Part shown: in pieces, positions 7,618-15,965 of the stretch
How positions within the stretch are numbered: the first letter of the stretch is position 1
Layout: the number at the start of each line of letters is the position of its first letter
Source of the DNA: an uncultured Collinsella sp.
GTDB lineage: Bacteria > Actinomycetota > Coriobacteriia > Coriobacteriales > Coriobacteriaceae
NCBI GenBank assembly: GCA_900768795.1
Contig: CAAGEH010000010.1
Coordinates: forward strand, 1 to 64,000
Direction of reading: 5' to 3'
DNA length: 64,000 bases
Made by a program: the position numbers and the translations under genes
Notes under the pieces: model-generated
The model's input: the letters and a program-made list of their open reading frames with translations, nothing else
Told to the model about the DNA's origin: nothing
Databases searched by the model: none

Positions 7618-9258
7618 CTAGTTGGAACTCATGCGCTTTGCCGCAGCCTCGACGTATGCGCCCATATCGGCAACGTCGACGACATCGGTAAAGCGGACGG
7701 GCTTGTGCTCGAGCTCGGCGAGCTGAGCGGGCGCCTTGGTGCCCGTGGCGTTTTCGAGCACGCGCATGGCGTCAAAGTCGTCGTCGGGCACGTCGAGTTT
7801 GAGCGCCTCGCACACGGCGCGTGGGAACTTGTACGGGCTCGCGGTGGAAAGCAGCACGCGTACCTTGGCATCCGCCGCGGCGGGCACCTCCTCCATAACG
7901 TGATAACCGCAAGCGGTGTGTGGGTCGATTACGTAGTTGTCGGCGTCGTAGCAGGTCTTGATCGCGGCGCGCACTTCGTCCTCGTTTGCCCAGCCGCAGC
8001 CGAAGACCTCCTGAATCTTGGCGAGCAGGTCGGCGGGAACCTCGTAGCGTCCTGTTTCGGCAAGCTCGGCCATAAGGTGTGCCACGAGCTCGCAGTCGCC
8101 ATCGCTCAGGAAATAGAGCATGCGCTCGAGATTCGACGAGATGAGAATGTCCATCGAGGGGGAGATGGTCGTGAAGAACGGGCGGTTGCGGTCGTAAACG
8201 CCCGTGGTCAAAAAGTCGCACAGAACGTTGTTCTTGTCGCTTGCCACGACGAGCTTGGCAACGGGCAGGCCGATGCGCTTAGCGTAGTAGCCGGCGAGGA
8301 TATCGCCGAAGTTGCCCGTGGGAACGCAGAATTCCACCTGGTCACCGGGCGTAATTGCGCCCGCACGGAGCAGCTGCGCGTAAGCGGCGAAGTAGTAGAC
8401 AACCTGCGGGACGAGGCGTCCGACGTTGATGGAGTTGGCGGACGAGAGGATGGTGCCTTCGGCGTTGAGACGGGCGTTGAGCTCCGCGTCGCCGAATATA
8501 CGCTTGACGGCACTTTGCGCGTCGTCGAAGTTTCCGCGCACACCGCAGACGGCGACGTTGGCGCCATCCTGCGTGGACATCTGGAGATTTTGTACGCGGC
8601 TGACCTTGCCCTCGGGGTAGAACACGGTGATGCCGGTGCCGGCGGCGTCGGCAAAACCGGCGAGTGCGGCCTTGCCCGTGTCGCCGGAGGTGGCGGTCAC
8701 GATCATGATGCGCTCGTCGGTGGTCCCAGCAGTGGCGTTGACCGCGCTGGCGTTGCTGCTTGCGCTGTCGGCGACAGCGGCGTCGGCGTTGCCGTTACCT
8801 GCGGCGGCAGTGGTGGTCCCGGCGGCGGCAGCACCCGCTGTCCCGGCATCGTCCGCAGCGCTCGTCCGCGCCATAAGGCGGGGGAGCATCTGCAGTGCGA
8901 CGTCCTTAAATGCGCTGGTAGGACCATGGAAAAGCTCCATGACATAGGTGGGAGCGCTGGCGTTTGCCATATGGGGAAGCTCCACGAGAGGCGTTACCTC
9001 GCTTGCCGCGAACGTGCCGTTGTAGGCCTCGTCCACGCAAGCTGCGATCTCGTCTGCGGAATAGCCGGGGAGAAGAGCCCCCAGCACCTCGCGCGCGATA
9101 TCAAAATAGGTCTTGCTCGCAAGATTCGTGATATCGATTTGCTGTTTGCCCAGTTCATCGGATACAAACAGGCCGCCGTCGGAAGCTATGCCCTTTCTGA
9201 TGGCTTCCTTGCTTGAGCATGATAAAGCGCGTGCTCGTGTACTATGATAGGACCCCAT
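7618..9258 (-). CDS. thrC: Threonine synthase
   Basis: Converts O-phosphohomoserine to threonine with PLP. The N-terminal domain is typical (SKEAIRKGIASDGGLFV). The PLP lysine is Lys118 in GPTSAFKDVALQ, followed by TATSGDTGKAALAGF (about 188-202) for phosphate and PLP binding, and NSINVGRLVPQ later. It is 546 residues long; much of the excess over the usual 430-500 is an Ala/Gly/Thr/Asn-rich insert at about 131-180 (8719-8868), between the PLP lysine and the SGDTG motif. The ATG at 9258 has an AGGGGG site 7 bases upstream. It is divergent from aspartate kinase across a 102-base shared promoter region and heads the thrC-thrB unit. Confidence 0.97.
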   Translation of the reverse strand: MGSYHSTRARALSCSSKEAIRKGIASDGGLFVSDELGKQQIDITNLASKTYFDIAREVLGALLPGYSADEIAACVDEAYNGTFAASEVTPLVELPHMANASAPTYVMELFHGPTSAFKDVALQMLPRLMARTSAADDAGTAGAAAAGTTTAAAGNGNADAAVADSASSNASAVNATAGTTDERIMIVTATSGDTGKAALAGFADAAGTGITVFYPEGKVSRVQNLQMSTQDGANVAVCGVRGNFDDAQSAVKRIFGDAELNARLNAEGTILSSANSINVGRLVPQVVYYFAAYAQLLRAGAITPGDQVEFCVPTGNFGDILAGYYAKRIGLPVAKLVVASDKNNVLCDFLTTGVYDRNRPFFTTISPSMDILISSNLERMLYFLSDGDCELVAHLMAELAETGRYEVPADLLAKIQEVFGCGWANEDEVRAAIKTCYDADNYVIDPHTACGYHVMEEVPAAADAKVRVLLSTASPYKFPRAVCEALKLDVPDDDFDAMRVLENATGTKAPAQLAELEHKPVRFTDVVDVADMGAYVEAAAKRMSSN

Positions 9259-9360
9259 GTAGATGCCCCCTAGGATACGTGGTCCGCCATGTGTGCACCC
9301 ATGGTATCAGAGCGGGCGGCAAACAGTTCGAGGCACATCAAGAAAGGTAACCTCAACGTC

Positions 9361-10749
9361 ATGATTAAGATCACCAAGTTCGGTGGCTCGTCGGTCGCCG
9401 ATGCCGAGCATTTCAAAAAGATCAAGGCCATTATCGACGCCGATCCTTCGCGTCGTTTTGTGGTCGTTTCTGCCTGCGGCCGCCGTTTTAAGGGCGACAC
9501 CAAGGTTACCGACCTGCTCTATTTGGTAAACGCGCACGTCAAGTACCATGTTTCGTGCGACGATCTGCTCAAGGACATCGGTCAGCGTTACTTTGACATT
9601 GCCGATCAGCTCGGCCTCAGCTACCCCATTCGCGATGAGTTTGCGGCGTTCGCCGATAAATGCCGCAAAGGCGAGTACACCACCGAGGAGCTCGTGAGCC
9701 GCGGCGAGTATTTCACCGGTCGTCTCATGGCCGAGTACCTTGACCTGCCGTTCCTCGACGCCAAGGACGTCGTCGCGTTCCATCATGACGGCAGCCTTTC
9801 GATGAAACGTACCGCCGAGCTCGTTGCCGAGCGCGGCCCCAAGAGCGGTTTCCTCATGCCCGGCTTCTACGGCGCCACGCGCGAGGGGCAGATCAAGCTG
9901 CTCGATCGCGGCGGCGGTGATATCTCCGGTTCGATTCTTGCCAAGTTCCTCGAGGCCGACCTGTACGAGAACTGGACCGACGTCTCGGGCTTCCTTTCCG
10001 CCGACCCGCGCATCGTTCCCTCGGCGCAGCCCATTAAGCGCATCACCTATCAGGAGCTGCGCGAACTTTCGTACATGGGCGCGAGCGTCCTGCATGAGGA
10101 GGCCGTGTTCCCCGTTATGGAGGCCGGCATTCCCATCGCGGTGCGCAACACCAACGCCCCCGAGGACCCGGGCACGGTCATTTCCGATCGCGAGGATTAC
10201 CTCGAGGACGAGCCGATCATCACGGGCGTTACGGGCAAGCGCAATTTCGTTGCCGTGCACGTCATGAAGGACCATATGTCCAACGAAGTCGGCCTGATTC
10301 GCCGTGTGCTCTCGATTTTCGAGCGCTATAACGTTTCGGTCGAGCACATTCCGTCGGGTATCGATTCGTTCGCCGTCGTTGTCAACGGCGCGGACGTCAA
10401 GGATTCGCTGTGGTCGATCGTCGCCGACATCAAGAGCGATGTGAACCCCGACAACATCAAGGTCGTGGATAACCTGGCGCTGATTTCGACGGTCGGTCGC
10501 AACATGAGCGGTCGTCCCGGCGTGTCGGGCTGCCTGTTTGCCGCACTCGGCCAGGACGGTATCTCGATCCGCATGATCGCCCAGGGTTCCGACGAGATCA
10601 ACATCATCGTCGGCGTGCGGGACGAGGATTTCGAGCGTGCGATTCGAGCGATCTACAACGCGTTTTCCGATGGCGACCACATCATGGAGCTGTCGGAGCT
10701 CGAGAGCCTGCAGAACGCCTCGAGCATCGATTTGTCCACGAAGGCTTAA
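9361..10749 (+). CDS. lysC: Aspartate kinase
   Basis: First step of the aspartate family: phosphorylates L-aspartate. The ATG at 9361 is chosen over an in-frame ATG 24 codons upstream because the protein then begins MIKITKFGGSSVAD, the canonical aspartokinase start, with an AGAAAGG site upstream. 462 residues: an amino acid kinase domain with KFGGSS (6-11), GFYGATREGQIKLLDRGGGD (about 174-193), then two ACT domains (about 310-460) for feedback control by end products. The monofunctional form fits the separate asd gene downstream. It is divergent from thrC. Confidence 0.97.
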   Translation: MIKITKFGGSSVADAEHFKKIKAIIDADPSRRFVVVSACGRRFKGDTKVTDLLYLVNAHVKYHVSCDDLLKDIGQRYFDIADQLGLSYPIRDEFAAFADKCRKGEYTTEELVSRGEYFTGRLMAEYLDLPFLDAKDVVAFHHDGSLSMKRTAELVAERGPKSGFLMPGFYGATREGQIKLLDRGGGDISGSILAKFLEADLYENWTDVSGFLSADPRIVPSAQPIKRITYQELRELSYMGASVLHEEAVFPVMEAGIPIAVRNTNAPEDPGTVISDREDYLEDEPIITGVTGKRNFVAVHVMKDHMSNEVGLIRRVLSIFERYNVSVEHIPSGIDSFAVVVNGADVKDSLWSIVADIKSDVNPDNIKVVDNLALISTVGRNMSGRPGVSGCLFAALGQDGISIRMIAQGSDEINIIVGVRDEDFERAIRAIYNAFSDGDHIMELSELESLQNASSIDLSTKA

Positions 10750-10766
10750 ATCTCAAGCAATTTGCG

Positions 10767-10792
10767 GCGCGGCGGCCATGGTGCCGTCGCGC
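10767..10792 (+). terminator. GC-rich hairpin after lysC
   Basis: GCGCGGCGGC and GCCGTCGCGC form a 10-bp stem with one G-T pair, 18 bases after the lysC stop. There is no strong T-run (ctgttgtat follows), so termination would be weak. The asd promoter probably overlaps the right side (tgtataact near 10795). Confidence 0.45.
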
Positions 10793-10862
10793 TGTTGTAT
10801 AACTAGCGCATGATTTGTTGTGCGCAGATGCATCGCGAGGATGCGCGATAAAAGGGGGAAGC

Positions 10863-11888
10863 ATGAAACAGTACACGGTTGCTATTCTTGGCGCAACGGG
10901 AGCGGTGGGCACCCAGATGCTGCAGTGCCTTAACGAGCAGGATTTCCCCGTCGGAGAGCTGAGGCTTCTGGCGAGCGCGCGCTCTGCGGGCAAGACCGTT
11001 GAGTTCCGCGGTGAGACCGTGACGGTCGAGGAGGCTCGTCCCGAGGCCTTTGACGGTTGCGATATCGTACTCGGCGCCGCGGGCGACGACATCGCAAAGG
11101 CGCTGCTGCCCGAGGCGGTCAAGCGCGGCGCTGTGGTCGTCGACAACTCGCACGCGTTCCGTCTTGATCCCGAGGTGCCGCTTGTGGTTCCCGAGATCAA
11201 TGCCGAGGACGTCAAATGGCATCACGGCCTTATCGCCAACCCCAACTGCGCGACCATCATCGGTCTTGTTCCCACGTGGCCGCTGCACAAGATCGCGGGT
11301 GTCAAGCGCATGATCGTGTCGACCTACCAGGCCGCGTCGGGTGCCGGCGTGCCGGGTATGCGCGAGCTCGAGGAGCAGCTCGGTGCTTTGGGCCGCGGCG
11401 AGGAGATCCCCGCCCCGAGCGCGTTTGCCGCTCAGCTCGCCAACAATCTCATTCCGCAGATCGGCAGCGAGAAAGAGGAGGGCTTTACCTCCGAGGAGAT
11501 GAAGTTGCAGAACGAGGGCCGTAAGATCATGCACCTGCCGGAGCTGCGCGTGAATTGCACGTGCGTGCGCGTGCCGGTGCTGCGTTCGCACTCCGAGAGC
11601 ATTACGCTTGAGTTCGAGCGCGACATTACGGTTGAGGAAGCTCGTGCCGCGTTGGCAGCCGCTCCGGGCGTCAAGCTCGTTGACGACCTCGATGCCGCCG
11701 ATGCTCACGACCGTTACCCCATGCCGATGGATACGAGCGACCAGGATTTGGTCTGGGTCGGCCGCATCCGTCGCGATATCTCGAATCCCGAGGCGACGCG
11801 CGGTATTACGTTCTGGTGCTGTGGCGACCAGATTCGCAAAGGCGCAGCAACCAATGCGGTGCAGATTGCCAAACTGCTGTGCGAATAG
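10863..11888 (+). CDS. asd: Aspartate-semialdehyde dehydrogenase
   Basis: Reduces aspartyl phosphate to aspartate semialdehyde, the branch point to lysine/diaminopimelate and to homoserine. Starting at ATG 10863 with the site AAAGGGGG, the 341-residue product begins MKQYTVAILGATGAVGTQML, a Rossmann GATGAVG motif. The catalytic cysteine lies in LIANPNCATIIGL (about 120-132), and the substrate-binding YQAASGAG follows. The length matches the family. It lies 113 bases after aspartate kinase on the same strand and is followed by a clear terminator, so it ends this unit. Confidence 0.97.
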   Translation: MKQYTVAILGATGAVGTQMLQCLNEQDFPVGELRLLASARSAGKTVEFRGETVTVEEARPEAFDGCDIVLGAAGDDIAKALLPEAVKRGAVVVDNSHAFRLDPEVPLVVPEINAEDVKWHHGLIANPNCATIIGLVPTWPLHKIAGVKRMIVSTYQAASGAGVPGMRELEEQLGALGRGEEIPAPSAFAAQLANNLIPQIGSEKEEGFTSEEMKLQNEGRKIMHLPELRVNCTCVRVPVLRSHSESITLEFERDITVEEARAALAAAPGVKLVDDLDAADAHDRYPMPMDTSDQDLVWVGRIRRDISNPEATRGITFWCCGDQIRKGAATNAVQIAKLLCE

Positions 11889-11911
11889 CTTTTTAGCGGC
11901 GTTGTTCTTGA

Positions 11912-11949
11912 CAGCCGAGTGGGGTGGACCTGCTCGGCTGTTTTCTTTT
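11912..11949 (+). terminator. Rho-independent terminator after asd
   Basis: CAGCCGAG (11912-11919) pairs with CTCGGCTG (11933-11940) and is followed at once by ttttctttt. It lies 23 bases after the asd stop. Confidence 0.85.
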
Positions 11950-12061
11950 GCGTTTTGTGCGCGCTTTCGTTCGCGCGTCGACATCGACACAAGAAACCAT
12001 GCTGTGCCACGTTGGGCAAGCGTTTGGCGCTAGAATTATGGGGCGTTTGGAAGGAGCTCAC

Positions 12062-12640
12062 ATGGTCACGACAACATATGCGTCGCCGCTCGGCGATATT
12101 CTGCTTGCCGCCGACGCTCATGGCCTGACGGGGCTCTGGTTCAAGGGTCAAGAACATTTTGCCTCAACGCTTCTCAAAGACGATATCGAGAATCTGGCTT
12201 GCACCGATGCCGTTTCGGGGTCGGCAACGGCAGAGTCGGAACAGCCGCAAAATGGTGCCGCAGCGAGCGTGCTTCGCAGTGCATGGGCGTGGCTTAACGC
12301 GTATTTTGCTGGTCAGGAGCCCGCTTTTACTCCTCCACTTCATATGATCGGTACGGGTTTTCAGCGCGAGGTTTGGTGTGCGCTGCTTGCCATTCCGCGC
12401 GGTAAAACGGTGAGCTACGGGGATATTGCGCGGGATATCGAGCGTAAACATTGCTTGCCGGGTGATCCGCGCGCACACGTGTCGCCGCGTGCCGTGGGTG
12501 CGGCTGTGGCTCGTAATCCCATTTCGATCATCGTTCCGTGTCACCGTGTTGTTGCTTCGGACGGTTCGCTTAATGGATACGCCGGGGGGCTTGATCGCAA
12601 GGCAGCTCTTCTTGGGCTCGAGGGCGTAGAGCTTGCTTAA
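12062..12640 (+). CDS. ogt: Methylated-DNA--protein-cysteine S-methyltransferase
   Basis: Suicide repair enzyme that transfers alkyl groups from O6-alkylguanine in DNA to its own cysteine. The ATG at 12062 has AAGGAGCTCAC just before it; an upstream open extension lacks such a site. The 192-residue product has an N-terminal domain (TTYASPLGDILLAADAHGLTGLWF) and the conserved catalytic domain: GTGFQREVWCALLAIPRGKTVSYGDIA (about 98-124) and the active-site PCHRVV near 160. Between them lies the usual aromatic helix AWLNAYFAG. It stands alone, with the asd terminator before it and a repeat-rich region after it. Confidence 0.95.
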   Translation: MVTTTYASPLGDILLAADAHGLTGLWFKGQEHFASTLLKDDIENLACTDAVSGSATAESEQPQNGAAASVLRSAWAWLNAYFAGQEPAFTPPLHMIGTGFQREVWCALLAIPRGKTVSYGDIARDIERKHCLPGDPRAHVSPRAVGAAVARNPISIIVPCHRVVASDGSLNGYAGGLDRKAALLGLEGVELA

Positions 12641-12784
12641 TAGCGCACAATAGCTTGCATTTAATAAATTCCCAGGTAGCTGTTATTGCGGGAATAGCTG
12701 TGTGCATGGCTTTTCATGCTTGTATTACTTACGCTTCGCGCTATTAGGGGCAATCAACATTGCTAATCGTTGTGCACGCTACTT

Positions 12785-12833
12785 TTGCGTAATCGCCCGG
12801 TACGGGCGGATGCCGTACCGGGCGATTACGCAA
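12785..12833. repeat. Perfect 21-bp palindromic hairpin
   Basis: Arms at 12785-12805 and 12813-12833 are exact reverse complements around the 7-base loop gcggatg. The arms contain taatcgcccggtac. There is no T-run on either side, so it is not a standard terminator. It lies 145 bases after ogt. Confidence 0.85.
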
Positions 12834-13073
12834 GGAATAACTGTGTAGAGACCGGCTGGTGCTGCCGATTGGGCTGTCGCTGCGGTACTTGGCGGTCGGC
12901 TGCGCGTGCGACGCGGCGCCTGGCTGCTTGCGTCGTACGCGCAGCTCGGTACTTGGCGGTTCGCAACGTGTGCAGCGAGCTGTTTGTCCGCTGGTGGTGC
13001 TTGCGACGCAATAATTTGCACGCATTTTCCCCGCGACTCGCCGGTTGACTGCTTCGTAGACGTCGTTTTGTGG

Positions 13074-13299
13074 CATGGTCGCCCGATTATGGCAGAAAAA
13101 TCGACTTTTGTGTCATTTGCTAGGCGACCATCTGGCGTCAGATGGCCTTTCGACTCCGTTTTTCAGGACTTTTGCCTTGTTTTTGCGCCTCAGAATGCCG
13201 TTGGAGGCAGTTTTTCGCCTTTGCAGCGGCCCAATCGGGGCATAGTTGCGGCTCATAAGACGCAAAAGTCGATTTTTCTGCCACTTTTACGCGACCATG
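13074..13299. repeat. 226-bp element with long terminal inverted repeats
   Basis: The 41-base ends (13074-13114 and 13259-13299) match as reverse complements at 34 of 41 positions, including the block ggcagaaaaatcgactttt and the outer catggtcgc. The interior has a perfect small hairpin CCATCTG-GCGT-CAGATGG (13128-13145). Both strands encode the short phrase AEKSTF through the arms, a signature of a palindromic repeat and not of a gene. It looks like a MITE-type non-autonomous element. Confidence 0.7.
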
Positions 13300-13450
13300 T
13301 TCGAAAAATACGGGCAATACGGGCTTCGCGCCGAATATCGGTGCCCGCGTTAACATTAGAGGGTTTGGAACGGCGATGCTCAGAACGGGTTTCACCGATT
13401 ATTGGAGTCTACGTTAACAGCGCGCCTTTAAGCTTTTAATAAAGAGGCAG

Positions 13451-14455
13451 TTAGAGATCGACCACCATGTCATCGCGGCGAGTGCGTATGCGATCCCAGC
13501 TAAAAGACTCCACTATTTCCGATGCAGAACGCGGAGAGCAATCGTCGGCCAACCCCGTTTGTCCAGCCAGCCAGCCAAGCAGCGCTTCAGATGAACCAAA
13601 CCGCTCACGCAGTCCTTCCATGTCCAGATCGCGGTCGCGCTTGGAGAGCCGTCGCCCATCCGGTGCCGTTAGCAGCGGAATGTGTGCGTAGCTAGGCTGC
13701 GGATAACCGAGTAGCCGTTGCAAATAAATTTGGCGCGGAGTTGAACTCAAGAGATCGCGCCCGCGCACCACCTCGGTTACGCCCATGGCAGCGTCGTCGA
13801 CCACGACGGCAAGCTGATAAGCAAAAACGCCATCGCTGCGTCGCACCAAAAAGTCTCCGCACTCGGTCGCGAGCGCTTCCGCTTGCGCACCATACGTGCG
13901 GTCGACGAACTCAATCAAATCGCGCGCGGGGTCGTCGATGCTGGGCACGCGCAAGCGCATGGCGGGGGCGCGCACGACGGAACGTTGGGCAATCTCCGCA
14001 GCGGAGAGCCCACGACAGGTGCCTGTGTAAATGGGGGTTCCGTCGCTTGCGTGCGGCGCGCTTGCGGCATGCAGCTCCGAACGCGTGCAAAAACAGGGAT
14101 AGACCAGTCCTTTGCCGCGCAGCGTATCGAGTGCGTGCTCGTAGCAGTCTATGCGATCGTGCTGGTAGATAGGTCCTTTATCCCAGGTGAGACCAAGCCA
14201 TTCAAGGTCTTCCATGAGCAGATCAGACCAGCTCTGACGGCAGCGATCGTCAAGGTCCTCGATGCGCAGGACAACGGTGCCGCCCTGGCTTTTAGCCGAA
14301 AGCCACGCAACAAGGCACGAAAAAACATTGCCGAGATGCATACGCCCCGAAGGCGATGGCGCAAACCGTCCGACTACAGGTGTTTTGGGTTTGCCTATAT
14401 TGCCGGCTTTGGGCGTATCGGTTGTAACGGAGTGACAAGGTCGCAGAGTATCCAT
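13451..14455 (-). CDS. gluQ: Glutamyl-Q tRNA(Asp) synthetase (GluRS catalytic-domain paralogue)
   Basis: Charges glutamate onto queuosine in tRNA(Asp). It is a truncated class I synthetase of about 334 residues with the catalytic domain only and no anticodon-binding domain, as in the YadB/GluQ family. Motifs: HIGH-type PSPSGRMHLGNVF near the N-terminus, RIEDLDDR, the zinc-site pattern CFC...Y-x3-C in the region after GLVYPC, and the KMSKS-type RRLSKRD. The ATG at 14455 is used; an in-frame TTG 9 codons upstream (14482) is possible, and neither has a strong ribosome binding site. It runs convergently to ogt. Confidence 0.93.
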   Translation of the reverse strand: MDTLRPCHSVTTDTPKAGNIGKPKTPVVGRFAPSPSGRMHLGNVFSCLVAWLSAKSQGGTVVLRIEDLDDRCRQSWSDLLMEDLEWLGLTWDKGPIYQHDRIDCYEHALDTLRGKGLVYPCFCTRSELHAASAPHASDGTPIYTGTCRGLSAAEIAQRSVVRAPAMRLRVPSIDDPARDLIEFVDRTYGAQAEALATECGDFLVRRSDGVFAYQLAVVVDDAAMGVTEVVRGRDLLSSTPRQIYLQRLLGYPQPSYAHIPLLTAPDGRRLSKRDRDLDMEGLRERFGSSEALLGWLAGQTGLADDCSPRSASEIVESFSWDRIRTRRDDMVVDL

Positions 14456-15142
14456 GCAGATGAGTATACGGCGCAATTGCAATGCCGTGCGCGCAGAACG
14501 CTTGACCGCGCAGAACGAAAGGCGTTGCCCGGTACAGATACATCACGGGGGAGTCGCAACATCGTTGGCGCAGGCGCATCACGTGGCTGTTCCATTGCTT
14601 CATCATGTCAGCAATTAATAGCCAGCGCAAACGCTCTGAAATGACGAAATCCCCGGCGACCCAAACGGGGCACCGGGGATTCCGCGGAAAAGGGGGACCA
14701 ACTAAAGCGCTGCAGCCAATGTCCGAGTCACTGCTTGCGCTCGACTCTGTTATGCCCCGGCGTCTTGCTTCCAAACGGCCTTGAGACATCTACCACAATT
14801 CCGCTATACCTGTGACAAAACGGTGAAGCGATAGTCGCCAGTGCGTAAAACCGCTGCAATTGGACATGTCGAGCGAGCGTTGCGCCATAAGCGCGTTTTG
14901 GACGAAGCCGCCCGGTGCTGAGCATCTCGGCGAGTATCGCAAGCCGTCGCATCGAGGGGAGCGTGACTCGAGCAAGCTCCCCTCTGCTCCGGGCGCACCC
15001 ACAGGCATCGCGCCGCACATCTCAATGTCACAGCAGCGTGCACACCAGCGTTGCCTCAGCTCTGCCTCAGTAGCAACATCAATGTGCACCCCAGTGCTGC
15101 CTCGGATCTGCGCCAATCGCAACATCAACGCCGCACCAGCCG
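14456..15142. other. Gene-free region between ferritin and gluQ
   Basis: No supported gene. It holds a hairpin at 14648-14681 and, at about 15043-15133, two diverged copies of a 45-base unit (agcgttgcctcagc... and agtgctgcctcggat..., each running into gcaacatcaa). Open frames here are short and composition-driven. Confidence 0.55.
14648..14681. terminator. Hairpin in the ferritin-gluQ gap
   Basis: AATCCCCGG (14648-14656) pairs with CCGGGGATT (14673-14681), with an inner CCC-GGG pairing. There is no adjoining T-run, so it may be a weak terminator or a structural element in front of gluQ. Confidence 0.4.
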
Positions 15143-15661
15143 CTACATCGGCAAGGTGGTCTGCGCGATGTACGTGCGCGTCTGATACTCGCGGTCGAGG
15201 TCGTAGAGCCCCTTGGGGTCGCTTCCGAACAGTTTCATGTTGTTGATCATATCGCGAGCGTTGGCCTCTTCCTCGCCCTGCTCCTTAACAAACCAGTCGA
15301 GCATCTGCATGGCGCGAATATCGTGCGCCTCCTGTGCCACCTCGTAGCAGTGGTGAATAAGGCTCGTGACGTACTCCTCATGAGCAAGACCCGCCTCGAG
15401 CGGCTCGAGATCGTTACTGAACGTCTTGTCGGGTTTGTCGATGGCCTCCATCGTGGGCTTGTAGTCGTTATCGAGCAGGTAGCGACGTAGCGCCTTGGCA
15501 TGGTCCATCTCCTCCTGCACCTGGACCATGTACCAGTTGGCGAAGCCCTTGAGCCCGCGGTTCTCGTAATAGTCTGCAAAAGTCAGATACAGATACGCGC
15601 TGTAGAGCTCCTTGTTGATCTGGTTGTCGAGAACTTGAGCGACATCTTTGTTGATAGCCAT
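15143..15661 (-). CDS. ftnA: Ferritin (non-haem, bacterial FtnA type)
   Basis: Iron storage: a 24-subunit shell that oxidises Fe(II) and stores Fe(III). 172 residues, the usual size. It has ferroxidase ligands Glu18 (NKELYSAYLY), Glu51 and His54 (QEEMDHAKALRRY), then LAHEEYVTSLIHHCYEVA and the helix D pattern WFVKEQGEEEANARD with its Glu/Gln ligands. The C-terminal helix region ends TTLPM. It is a single gene; the preceding region (15662-15965) is AT-richer than its neighbours and should carry its promoter. No terminator with a T-run is seen immediately after it. Confidence 0.97.
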   Translation of the reverse strand: MAINKDVAQVLDNQINKELYSAYLYLTFADYYENRGLKGFANWYMVQVQEEMDHAKALRRYLLDNDYKPTMEAIDKPDKTFSNDLEPLEAGLAHEEYVTSLIHHCYEVAQEAHDIRAMQMLDWFVKEQGEEEANARDMINNMKLFGSDPKGLYDLDREYQTRTYIAQTTLPM

Positions 15662-15965
15662 GACATTCCTCTCCTTTTTGGGACTTGCCGAGGTCCGAAT
15701 GGCATTCCTTTCGGTCGTGCCCCTTCATACCCATTAACGGAAAAGATAACGTCTTGCTTGAATAAAACTGCAGCTTAGGTGCTCTGTCGTTAAGTATTGC
15801 CTATGGCGATGGCAACGGCAGGATTAGCCGACGAGCGGATATTGACGAGCAAGCCGCCCCTACCGAACGCAGGCGGCGGTCACGTAGCATAGCAGCCATG
15901 GACCCACACGCGTCCTTTACAGGTAAACTAATGGTATCGTCCATTTTTCGACAGAGGATGGTTCC
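15662..15965. other. Divergent promoter region, ferritin / DUF2207 gene
   Basis: 304 bases with no gene. It separates the divergent ferritin and DUF2207 genes, so promoters for both are expected. The stretch near 15740-15775 is AT-rich (aaaagataacg, gaataaaactgc). I see no clear iron-box palindrome. Confidence 0.5.

Larger units (their letters stand above)
12641..13450. other. 810-bp gene-free repeat region
   Basis: No supported gene lies between the convergent ogt and gluQ. It holds a perfect 21-bp hairpin (12785-12833), a GC-rich stretch in which cggtacttggcggt occurs twice (about 12880 and 12940), a 226-bp inverted-repeat element (13074-13299), and an imperfect direct repeat ending in gttaaca (about 13331 and 13397). 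A 177-codon open frame crosses the element but its translation follows the repeat structure and matches no family I recognise. Confidence 0.6.

Noticed and set aside
7705..9216. A 503-codon frame opposite threonine synthase
   Set aside because: Antisense to a well-conserved gene; no recognisable fold.
12906..13439. A 177-codon frame over the 226-bp inverted-repeat element
   Set aside because: Its sequence follows the palindromic element (AEKSTF appears from both strands); no ribosome binding site or family.
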